Positions 20,958 to 29,926 of a DNA stretch of 64,000 bases are shown here, piece by piece (position 1 is the stretch's first letter; the number at the start of each line of letters is the position of its first letter). The translations under genes were made by a program, and so were the position numbers. This DNA comes from Isoetes taiwanensis (taxonomy: Eukaryota; Streptophyta; Lycopodiopsida; Isoetales; Isoetaceae), in assembly GCA_021234155.1 (NCBI GenBank), contig JAJEKV010000003.1, forward strand, positions 18,334,386-18,398,385, in the 5' to 3' direction. Below the pieces are notes generated by a model. It saw nothing but the letters and a program-made list of their open reading frames with translations, ran no database searches and was not told the origin of the DNA.

Positions 20958-21147
20958 CTTAAAGGAAGATAATTAATCATTGAAAGGAGAAAACAATTCA
21001 ATGGTTTTCAACAGTGCAAGAACATAAGAAGATATCCTGAATATATATAAAATTGAAACAGTACATAGATTTTAGTGTTGGCCCACTAGAGGTAATGCCA
21101 ATCAAAATTAACAAAATTTCATACGATGACCCAATGAAACCTAAAAA
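20958..21147 (-). other. Possible intron or spacer between ORFs b and c
   Basis: About 190 bp, AT-rich, ending on the minus strand in a typical plant branch/pyrimidine/TTGCAG acceptor near 20903. A donor-like AG/GTTTCA occurs just after the ORF b stop codon. The exact donor cannot be fixed from sequence alone. Confidence 0.35.
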
Positions 21148-22556
21148 CTAAGAGGTCGATCCGTCAACATCTTGTGCTTGAGTATCAAACTGGGGCTCTG
21201 GTCGATGCTGTAGGAGTAACACGCTAGGATTAACTGATGAGGCAGCTGATGAAGCTATTTCTGGAGGAACATTTGTAGCCAATGGCGCCGCAACCAGCAG
21301 ACTCATGTTCATCCAAGAACCAATCTCATGGTCAAACACTGCAATGGCAAGATCACGGTTCACTAGGATGATCTGCTCAAGGTTAGGAGCTAACTTCTTG
21401 TGGCCGGCTGTGGTGGAAAGTGCCCTTAATGCCCATACAGCCGCCTCCGCTTCAGGGGCAATTGCCTTAGCAAAGAAGAGAACCTGTCTGCTTGTAAAAG
21501 CCGACAAGAAAAACCGGGTAATATGGCATTTCAGGCCCTGAACCATTGGATGGGTTGAAGAGGCCAACTCAGACTCCAAATTCTGAGGTAGTTCCTCCTC
21601 CATGGCAAAGTCTTTCTCCTCCTGAGCATACTGGTTCTCATCACATAAATCCTCCATGGTTGGGTCGTCCTCCAGCTTGACGACGACGTCGTTGATGTTG
21701 GGCACATGTGGCCCCGTAGCCTGGAAAGCTGATTCAGGAACTGAAGATGGGGTACCCTGAATCATTAACTGGCGCAAGGACAAGAGTGTGCTGATAGGCT
21801 CAACATCAAGAGGTTGATAATTGAGCAGCTGATGTATCTCTGGCGCATAATTGGGGCGAGAGTAATCAATGAAATCATGCTGACCCTGACAATATTCGGC
21901 CAGCTCATAGAGAAGGTGAGCAGTCCTCTGCTTACCCTTATTGGCGATATGCTGATACGCCCATTGAATGTCGCTCAGCAGCAAGTAATCTTGATCCCCA
22001 ACCTTGATGGTAGCAAGCGAACTCAATCCCACAAGTGCTTGGCCCTTACTACGAGGTAAAGGCCTCTCTTTAGCTAACTCCTTCCATCGTTCAAAATCAG
22101 CAAAGTTTATCTGCTCGTCCTCCTCTGGATCTGGAGGAAGTGGGGCCTTAGCTTGCTCTAAAGCGGTGTCAGTACCATCAACATACCTGTCCATAATAAG
22201 AGCAAGGGCAAACTGGGCTTCAAAGTATAGCCCATTAGAGCCACAATCGATAATGGGAGCGTGCTTAGCACGTCTGATGATGCCCTTGAGGATGTCATAG
22301 CTGCGGCGATCATCTCCCAACATATGCTCCACAATATCTCTGTGAAGATAAGGTTGGGGGTTCCCCAAAGAATTCCGCCTGGCAATATTTCCTCATCATA
22401 GAACTCTACAAAGGTCGCATAGTCAGGGTGGGCGCGCATATTGTCGATGAGGTCGACTGAACTCTGCAACATAGGATCCAAGAGAGGGTAAGGAACCTGG
22501 GGGTCCCATTGCTCGCCTCCCATATACCATGCTAGTCGGCCAGCGTAGTCCATCAC
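21148..22556 (-). CDS. Unrecognised accessory ORF b (one frame shift)
   Basis: Two overlapping frames join near 22370 to give about 465 residues. The first begins MMDYAGRLAWYMGGEQWD (22556). The second continues as GNPQPYLHRDIVEHMLGDDR and stays open for about 400 codons to 21148. Features: an acidic stretch (PDPEEDEQINFADFERWKEL; LEDDPTMEDLCDENQYAQEE), a hydrophobic/alanine-rich part (FFAKAIAPEAEAAVWALRAL) and a low-complexity tail. No family recognised. The 115 bp upstream of the Met look like a plant 5' UTR (AGGGTTTCATCATTTC, then pyrimidine-rich, then CTGCAG). The long open frame suggests recent coding use. Confidence 0.5.
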
Positions 22557-22670
22557 TGCAGGCGGAAGATGGGAGGAAGAAGGAAACAGGAGTAAGAAAT
22601 GATGAAACCCTAAAATGACTCTGAATATTTAACTTGTCGGCACGGGCGTTCGAGAGGCTCATCATCATCT

Positions 22671-22694
22671 TTTTTTTTTTTTTTTTTTTTTTTA
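22671..22694 (-). other. Internal poly(A) scar (poly-T on plus strand)
   Basis: A run of about 22 T on the plus strand. Read on the minus strand it is a poly(A) tail following about 115 bp of AT-rich 3'-UTR-like sequence downstream of the histone-fold stop codon. It implies that the histone-fold part came from a polyadenylated RNA. Confidence 0.6.
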
Positions 22695-22807
22695 GTTAAT
22701 TTTTTGTAATTGTAGGAAAATTCACAATTTAAAATAAGAAGTCAAAACAGTTCTGTATTAATATATATATACCGATTTACATAGATACAAAATTGTTATG
22801 TACATAA

Positions 22808-24305
22808 TTACGACCGTTCCCCACGGATCCGGCGTGCCAACTGTAGGTCTTTTGTCATGATGGTTACTCGCTTGGCATGGATGGCACATAGGTTTGCATC
22901 GCCAAAGAGGGCCACCAAGTAAGCCTCGGCCGCCTCCTGAAGTGCTAGAATGGCATGAGTTTGAAAACGAAGGTCCGCCTTTAAATTCTTGGGCAATCTC
23001 TGACCGGACATTTGGAAAGGAAGTTTTAAATGTAAACTTCGCGGATTTCTGGTACTTCCTTATCTCTCAAGTGCCACTCTGGGTTGGGCTTGTAACGATG
23101 CCTCCCTCCTAGGTTGGGGTGCAGCTCGGGTAGAGTCTTCCTATTTGTTCGGGATCTTGGGCTTCACGGATGATGTTGTCCCGCCGGTTATCCCTGCAGC
23201 CTTAGCGATTCCTCCTCGAGCCCTAAAGTGATCCTTATCTTTTGAGCACCCGGATCTTTGGGGTGTCTTCTTTTGTCTTGGCGAGGAACCGCGGACTTCT
23301 GCGGTGGTTGCTCTTGCCGATGCCTTTCTTCCTCTTCCTTCCTCGGTAAAAATCCTTCCGCGGCCGGTTACCTCTCTTGCTCTCTGCTCTGCTTCGTCCT
23401 GCATTCTCTTCAAATTTTGCTCTTGTTCTACCTGCTGCTGATGGATAGTATCCTCTCGAAGCTTAGCAGCCTCCTCCGTCAACTGTGTTGCCTTCTGTGC
23501 TTGTGCTAGGAGAGCTGCCTGCTCCTCTGCTCGCTTTTCCCTGGCTATCCGAATCTCTGTTCTTCTGTTAAGTTCCAGAAAATAGCGTGGAGGGTTGGCC
23601 TGCATATCCAGCTCGACGGCGCGCTGGAATTGATCTGTGAAGAATTCGGGTGTTCCAGCTTCCCAGATAATGCGATTAGTTTCCTCCTCATATGAAAAAG
23701 CTGGGAGAGTGTAGGATCCCCCATCAAAGAGGCACATCCCGTTTCCTAGATAGCGGTATCCGGAAACTGGGTCATCAGATGCAAGCCACTGCAGGTCTGC
23801 CGCTTGTGCCATTTGCAAAATGTTTTGGGAGTGTGTTTGTATGGCCTCCGCCGATTGCTTTCGTCCCCTTCCGGTGGGAAGTACCGCAGTATATACTTTT
23901 GGATGCCATCTTCCCTCTCCAACTACGGTTATGCGTTTCTTGGATGGCATTAAGCTTGTACACTGGCCGGGATATAGCAAAAGAGGAAAAAGGTATCCTA
24001 ACTCCTTCATAGAAGCGTTTGACAAAGTACTCCAGTAGCTCCTGCTGTTTTGGCCTCCTCCTCGGCGAGGGGTTTGGCGGCGGCAGCGGTTGAGCCATCG
24101 AGACTCTATAGGGGACTTGAGTAGCGAGGCTTACGCCGAGTAGACTTGTTTTGGCTTCCTCCATCCTTGAAAGGAAGGAACTAGGTGGGCTACCGGGGCG
24201 CTTTGAGAGAGAAAGGTGAGGGACGAGGTCCGGGCGGAGAGAAGCTTCCCAACTCCGGGCGGCTATGGCGGCTAGGGCGGAGCTCAAGGAAGCGCTAGGC
24301 GTCAA
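22808..24305 (-). pseudogene. Accessory ORF a: coiled-coil region fused to a histone H3 fold
   Basis: The C-terminal 67 codons (22808-23011) read [20 protein letters not shown], then [36 protein letters not shown] and stop: a clear histone H3 helix 2-loop-helix 3. Upstream, in shifted frames, [17 protein letters not shown] and VRSEIAQEF represent the H3 alphaN/alpha1 region, and HRYKP the usual start of the fold. The divergent alpha1 and a long, basic, Ser/Thr/Arg-rich tail (RKASARATTAEVRGSSPRQK) resemble centromeric H3 (CENH3) more than canonical H3; this is an inference. Further N-terminal, about 250 residues include a Glu/Gln-rich coiled coil (23400-23560) and an unrecognised globular part. 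Three or four frame shifts interrupt it. It precedes ORF b and gag in the chromovirus 5' module. Confidence 0.65.
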
Positions 24306-24750
24306 AAAAAAAGTGAAAGAAAAGTTACCTTTAACTAACTTTTAAAATTTTAACCCTAAAAAAAACTTTTTATGAAAAAGTGGCGAGGCCCAGCGTTTTT
24401 AGGTGGCGGCACCCCCTACCTCGACGTCACATTTGGCGCCAGTCAGCCCCGTACCCCCCCCCCGCCACTTAGGGTTAGGGTTTTTTTTTTTTTTTTTTTT
24501 TCCACGGGTGGCGGCACCCCTACCCCCGAGGTTTCTACGGCGCCACGACACCGGTACCCCCCCGCCACTTAGGGTTAGGGTTGGGTACCGGGTACACCCC
24601 TCTTAATTACAATTAGACCACGTTAAAGCAAGCATGACGGCATCCATTACACCACCCAAAAACTCATACTACTCCAAAATCCTCACTCTCTAGCTAACGA
24701 TCTATCGAAGTTAGTATGTGGCCGGTGCAATAGTTTGGCTTCCCGTAACC
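24306..24750 (-). other. Element leader with a duplicated GC-rich block
   Basis: The untranslated leader between the primer site and ORF a. It contains two copies of a block of about 80 bp (about 24400-24480 and 24505-24588), each with GGTGGCGGCACCCC, GGTACCCCC and CGCCACTTAGGGTTAGGG, separated by a run of about 20 T. The TTAGGG pairs are too few to be a telomere. Confidence 0.6.
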
Positions 24751-24763
24751 ATGCTCGATACCA
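24751..24763 (-). other. Primer binding site for initiator-Met tRNA
   Basis: Directly inside the 5' LTR the minus strand reads TGGTATCGAGCAT. The usual plant tRNA-iMet site is TGGTATCAGAGC; here the A of the CAG word is missing. Position and match support its role as minus-strand DNA primer site. Confidence 0.8.
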
Positions 24764-26398
24764 CGTGGACGCCCTCAACATATACGACCCTCGGGGCGAT
24801 ATACATACGGGACTTTCCCTCCCATGGCGACCAACTTCGCCATGAACAGGCCCCTCCCGCCTATTTCGGGCCATCTATAATAATGATGCCCAAAAGAAGG
24901 ACCTCATGGGTCATTCGCCCACGCCTTCAATGGGGCTCCTACGCCGCGGAAGCGTGAATACAAGGGTTAGCACGTAGCATAAATCACATATAAATAACCA
25001 CCTCGAAGGGTGGCATATCCAAAATACCAACGGCAAAGAATATGCATCTAAACCTAAGAAAACACCCCAAACCCATGGTTCTACCCCCTGCCTGACTCGG
25101 TGAGGGATCGACCGGCGGCTAGGCCTCAAGAGATCAGCGCATTTAATCTTGACATGGCGTTGGCTGGCATAGAACATGGGCTAGGGTTGTCCACTCCATC
25201 CGCCCCTCCACATTGCACACTTTGCGGATGGGTCAATTCACGCTATGGCGCCGCTATAGCCTTCCTGGAGACGCAGTTCGAGGCATCACCACTGGCTGAG
25301 CCTACTCCGGGGTTCATGAAGCCCCTGGGTCCGATGAGGCAGGTCGGGGAAGCGCCCCTTCCGTAATCACACAGGTGGCTCCATGGGCGAGCTAGAGAAT
25401 ACGTGCGCATCACGACCCCCTCGCATCCGTGCCGACTTACTCACCCTAAATCTACTCAAAGTGCAAGGTGCCCCATACGGGTCACACCTTCCCACCTGGG
25501 GAGTGTCGGACCCATACCCGGCCCTCTCGTGGCCAGGCTATCGGTCTAGCTTCGCTATAGGAGTCCCAGGAGCCTTTTATGTTCGTGCAAGACCCCACCT
25601 CCACTTCACCACTGTGTTCCTTGTCTGGTGCTAAGCCAGTACCATAGCATCTATGACCCGGTGGGCTCTTGTGCACAGGCCGCATTATTGGGATAATACA
25701 GGGCTTTACCTAGGAGCATACTACAATATATGGGCTCAGAGGTCTCTACCCTCCCGTAATCCCCCATCTCGGGAGTGCTAACTAAGCAAAGAACTATCAA
25801 TTCATCCTTTGAGAGCAAAACCAGAATCAAAATATAAAGAGAACTTACCTTTTCAACCAAGGGTTAGTTCCTACGAATAAAAGCACAGAGAAACATACAA
25901 GACAACACACAAGTGCCCAAAAGGGACGCTACCCTAGAATATCAGCCTATACTAGCCACCCACCTGTATTCCTGCTCGACCCGTTATCGTTTAGTGCCTC
26001 CATCCTTCTGAAACTCGATGCTCAGCTCTGATCACACAGGTGCAAGTACTTGGGCAAGGTGGCGCTCAGCTCAATCCCAAGGTAGGCGCTCAGCTCAGGT
26101 CGATTATGGTGGATACGGGGGTGATGATCCACCTTATGGGTCCAAAATAGCATTCACCATGCTGGCCAACCAGGTTTGGCCAGGTGGCACGTTCCCAAAG
26201 GATAATTAGTTTAATTATCCTTTATAAATAATGATCCCTTAAATGTAGGTTATTATCTTTAACAATTAAATTAGCATAGCTAATTTAATCCTTTTTAAGT
26301 CAACCCCCTAGGTTACCATGCCCCATGGTAGCGTATCTATACTGGGTGACGTGTCAACATATTTATACGTATACCGTATAAATACTTGGAACGTCACA
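24764..26398 (-). repeat. 5' LTR of the chromovirus (full length)
   Basis: About 1635 bp, start slightly degraded (expected TGTGACG reads CGTGGACG), ending CGTCACA. Carries the promoter for the element on the minus strand, with the four palindromes at 26197-26384 and TATAAATA near 26376-26384. Aligned to the left LTR, most differences are at CAG/CTG words. Confidence 0.9.
26197..26384 (-). promoter_or_regulatory. U3 promoter region of 5' LTR with palindrome set
   Basis: Same four perfect inverted repeats as in the 3' LTR (first at 26197-26223, last at 26360-26384). Being in the 5' LTR, this copy would drive transcription of the element. Transcription factors that bind it are not known. Confidence 0.65.
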
Positions 26399-26403
26399 AT
26401 TGC
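26399..26403. repeat. Target-site duplication, right copy (ATTGC)
   Basis: Identical to 5037-5041; closes the 21.4-kb insertion. Confidence 0.9.
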
Positions 26404-27376
26404 AGAACAAATACGTGGAGTATTTGTCTATCAGAATGCTAACTTTAAATACAATCAGACAATGTGAGCCTTTTACGATGGATGTGTTTTATGGGGAGTC
26501 TGTGTGTTGCATTGCAAATTCCACTCGTAATTTCCTTGTTAAAACACTAATTAGTTCATCACCCAACCAATTAGAAGGTTCTCTAGGAACTAGAAGAATT
26601 GGTAATTCTTTTGGACTCCACATAGTTATTGGAGACATTTCTAAATGGTTAAAAAACATACGTTTGCAATTGCCATGTGTAAAATTGAATATCGAGTGAG
26701 AAAAATCTCAAAGTGGAAGTTGGGTTGGTCGACATTCCCTTTAACAGATATCCTCCAAGATTCTCCTAACATGGTCTCCTTGAATATTTTCTACATTCTA
26801 TCAAGATTTGTTGAAATATTTTTTCGTTTTATGGTTTAGCAATAAAGGGCAAGTGACAGTCTTCATATCCTAGAACTTATCAAGATCAGCAAAATGAAAT
26901 TGTACATATGATACATACTTTTTCCAACACGAACGATTTTAACATAATGATTTCAGCAAGAAATGTGGCTAATTCATCCTCATATTGATGACATATACGT
27001 CGAATTTAATGCTACCTTTAGCAAACATTTTCCTATGGAGTTCCATTTAGATAAATGAAGTTCAGTCTTTCCTACAATAAGCACCATAAGTGCATTTGTC
27101 AACTTTCCTATCACACAAATGCCATCTCTTAGCTAGTGAGAAGATTTCTAACAGTCTGGAGCTCACCATTGTTTATTAGAACTTCTCCATTTATAGAGGA
27201 GTTTATTCCTATTGTTCTATTTTTTTGAATCATAACTTCAAATACAATTAGAGAATGCTTTTTCCAATCTATAATGGTCCTTCTTTTGCATGCAGTTTGA
27301 TTTAAGTAACTCAAATTTAGTGTTTCGTCCATTATTGAAGATCTAGACAAAAAGAACTTGTCTAACAGAATGTATC
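26404..27376. other. AT-rich spacer; includes right member of the flanking repeat pair
   Basis: No gene seen. 26526-26640 is the diverged partner of 4937-5013. A short block near 26995-27035 (AATTTAATGCT, CCTTTAGCAAACAT) recurs at about 28450-28485, so the spacer shares old sequence with the far side of the next repeats. Confidence 0.55.
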
Positions 27377-27402
27377 GCATCGATCCAAGACATCGGATCG
27401 AC
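27377..27402. repeat. 26-bp linker repeat, first copy
   Basis: GCATCGATCCAAGACATCGG-type sequence that recurs at 27753-27778. Each copy directly precedes an ATTCTAGAATGGGG element start and is itself an inverted repeat (CGATCC(G)A ... TCGGATCG). Confidence 0.7.
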
Positions 27403-27751
27403 ATTCTAGAATGGGGCGAGCATGCATGTCTTGCATGCATGCATGCGGCGCATGCCCTTTCTGGTTGGGGTTTCGCTATTTTAGGCGCGGTTCTGCATCA
27501 ACGTCTCATCGGCGCTTCTTCTTCTCTCAGCAGTACCTTATTCTCTTTGATTTGTTTCCAGGCAGGGGAGGGGCTTCTTCCTGCTTGGTTTGGCCCATTT
27601 GGCGTTTTTGTCATGCTGTGGCATGTCCTTTCTCGGCCTCGGCCCTTCTTTAGCCTTCATCCTGTGACCTTCGTCCTCGATTCTAGTTTGATAAGGAAGT
27701 TCTCTGGTATTCGGGCGGTTTGTTGGTTTCATGCGAGCCCCATTCTAGAAT
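27403..27751 (+). repeat. Element with ATTCTAGAATGGGGC inverted ends, copy 1 (349 bp)
   Basis: Starts ATTCTAGAATGGGGCGAGC and ends GCGAGCCCCATTCTAGAAT, so the outer 15 bp are inverted repeats. The first 149 bp and last 38 bp are nearly identical to copy 2, but the middle is unrelated. No transposase. It could be a non-autonomous DNA element or a structured satellite unit. Confidence 0.6.
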
Positions 27752-27778
27752 CGCATCGATCCGAGACATCGGATCGAC

Positions 27779-28437
27779 ATTCTAGAATGGGGTGAGCATG
27801 CATGTCTTGCATGCATGCATGCGGCGCATGCCCTTTCTGGTTGGGGTTTCGTTATTTTAGGCGCGGTTCTGCATCAACGTCTCATCGGCGCTTCCTCTTC
27901 TCTCAGCAGTACCTTATTCTCTTTGAACCCACCCTCCCCCCCTTCTTTGTTTATTGTATTGTTTATCATGTTTTTCTTCCACCCGCTGGGTGATGCTTTT
28001 TTCCACCCCCTGGGTGATGCTATCCTCTGGTATGTTGTGTTGTCTCGTTTGTTGTGTTGGTGATGTGCGTGCAAAGTTGGCGGCGGCATCTGTTTCGACT
28101 TCTCCATGCGGGGGTTTTTGGGAGCGATTTCTATGCCTTACGTTTGTCCAAGCCCCTTGCCGAAGGCTTATCACTAGGGTTTTTCCTCGAAAACCCGAAA
28201 GGGCGGGGTTTTTTTAATCCCGGTGATAAGCTTTCGGCAGGTACATCAGCCACTCATCTATTAGCATTGTATTTTTTGGGGTCCAAATGATGTAATTGGA
28301 TTTTCCCTTTATTTTTCGTGGGTAGTTCGCATGTGTGCGGCTACCCACTGTCCACCATTGTAGAAAATCTGCTGAGATGAATGAGAAGCCTATCTATCGG
28401 GCGGTTTGTTGGTTTCATGCGAGCCCCATTCTAGAAT
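27779..28437 (+). repeat. Element with ATTCTAGAATGGGGC inverted ends, copy 2 (659 bp)
   Basis: Same ends as copy 1, with a different 470-bp middle. The middle holds a 16-bp-stem hairpin (28159-28174 with 28223-28238) and a block like the LINE 3' tails at 34495 and 45476 (CCTCGAAAACCC ... GGGGTTTTTTTAATCC). Confidence 0.6.
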
Positions 28438-29375
28438 AAGTTGAGTTATATAAGTCAAATTTAATGCTTCCTTTAGCAAACATAAAAAATGTGTTTATCC
28501 AAAACAGAAGAAATCAATGTCAGAGTGCAAGTTGAATTCGTCACATGAGCTTTTATTTCATACATTCTAGCCATTCATCGGCCTGTCTTTGATCTAATGG
28601 TAACACACCAATCCTAGAACATGTACGTCTCGAGTTTGAGACTGTCCAGATTCGAAATATGTATACACCCATTCCATGGTCCACTGTAGGACCCCCATAG
28701 ATATTAAAATAATCTCTCTTTCTATTATCAAAGAATTCATAGTTATCAAAGAACAATTTCGATCTATATCAATATTTCCTTCTAGAAGCTCCATAATTGT
28801 ATTTGTGCACCATCGTACAAAGATATATCTATCTGCACAAAAATGATGCTAGGGTCATATGGCCACGCTCAAATGGCTTGGGCATACATATTGTGTAGCA
28901 ACATTTATAACCTATTAGCACGTAATAAAAGTGTATTTCTTGAATTAGCAACCAACACATCATCGCATCCAAATCAGTTTTTTTACCTAGATTTGAAATT
29001 TGAAATCACATATATTTCAAATTTATAGTGGAAAAATGCACAGGCCAAAATAATTTAGCCTTGTTATACCAATGTGTTATATAGATTGGTAGGTATGTCT
29101 GCATACTGCATTGCTTTGCCTGCATAACTAATATCATGTCCACTAGTTATTTGTGATCAAAATTACTCTATGAGGAATTTACAATAAAAACCTTAGCAGA
29201 ATGGTTGGAAATAAAAAACAGTATGCAGTCTGTAAGGTGTCTAGTTCAAGTTTCAAATTGATAGATTTAAAAATTGTACGAAGATTCATTAAGATTCTCT
29301 AAGATTGTGTTTGTATTATCAAGGAGTTTGTCAAATCATTGGGTTATCTCGTGTTTTAGCTAGAAACATCTCTAG
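28438..29375. other. AT-rich spacer, no gene
   Basis: About 940 bp with only short open frames. A stretch at 28580-28650 has faint tRNA-like boxes but does not fold convincingly. Nothing else recognised. Confidence 0.5.
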
Positions 29376-29926
29376 TTCTAAGAGGCCTTTATGTCTCTAC
29401 CCTCCCCTTAACCCCCAATACATGGAAGGAGCAGAAAGAAAGAATACAACGCTAACAAAGTAATCATCGTCATCATAATAACGCATGAGAGAGCATTTAA
29501 CCATTCCATCTACTCAAAGAAGTGTTAGCGGAAATACAAGCTATCTAGGGACTAACCAGTCTCTTGGCTGGAGCCATTATCACGGAAGGCTGTTAGCAAG
29601 AACTGTTAGTTGTTGTTTCTCTCCTCTTCCCCAATCGATTTTGGGGCAGAAACGGGGGTAGGACCCAATTTCTCCTCCCAATATGGCAATTCTCACTTGG
29701 CCAATCGATTTGGGCCAGGTGGCGCTTCCCTATTGCTTTCAGTTAGCTAATTATAACCTAATTAGTTTAATTAGGTTATTTATCCACTAATAGTTTTAGT
29801 ATAGCTAATAAAATCCCTTTTAGGTGAACCCAAGTTATCCCCTATCGACCCGTAGGGGTCTAATTAGATACGGGTGATGTGTCATAGTATGCATACATAT
29901 ACCATATAAATACCTAGAACGTCACA
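29376..29926 (-). repeat. Partial LTR of the chromovirus relative
   Basis: Aligns with the inner portion of the large element's LTR: GGTCTCTACCCTCCC-like start, GGCCAGGTGGCGC, the hairpin ATAACCTAATTA-GTT-TAATTAGGTTAT at 29753-29779, a CCCCTA/TAGGGG hairpin near 29837-29855, and terminus ACGTCACA. Confidence 0.75.

Larger units (their letters stand above)
5042..26398 (-). mobile_element. Complete, internally rearranged Ty3/gypsy chromovirus, 21.4 kb
   Basis: Bounded by full-length LTRs at 5042-6660 and about 24764-26398 that begin TGTGACG and end CGTCACA, and flanked by the 5-bp direct repeat ATTGC at 5037-5041 and 26399-26403. Its genes read on the minus strand: 5' LTR, primer site, extra 5' ORFs, gag, protease, RT, RNase H, integrase and chromodomain. 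At 21.4 kb it is far longer than typical chromoviruses (about 5-8 kb). The excess comes from two extra tandem copies of the 3' unit (about 7.8 kb) and an added module upstream of gag (about 4 kb). Several frames are broken. Because both LTRs and the target duplication survive, it is a single insertion, not a pile-up of separate ones. Confidence 0.92.

Noticed and set aside
21305-22300. Plus-strand frames of 78-98 codons
   Set aside because: Shadows of the long minus-strand ORF b.
24470-24590. TTAGGGTTAGGG pairs that look like telomere repeats
   Set aside because: Only two repeats per block, inside a duplicated retroelement leader; not a telomeric or interstitial telomere array.
28580-28650. 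tRNA-like stretch with weak A and B boxes
   Set aside because: B box is off consensus and no cloverleaf with an acceptor stem can be drawn.
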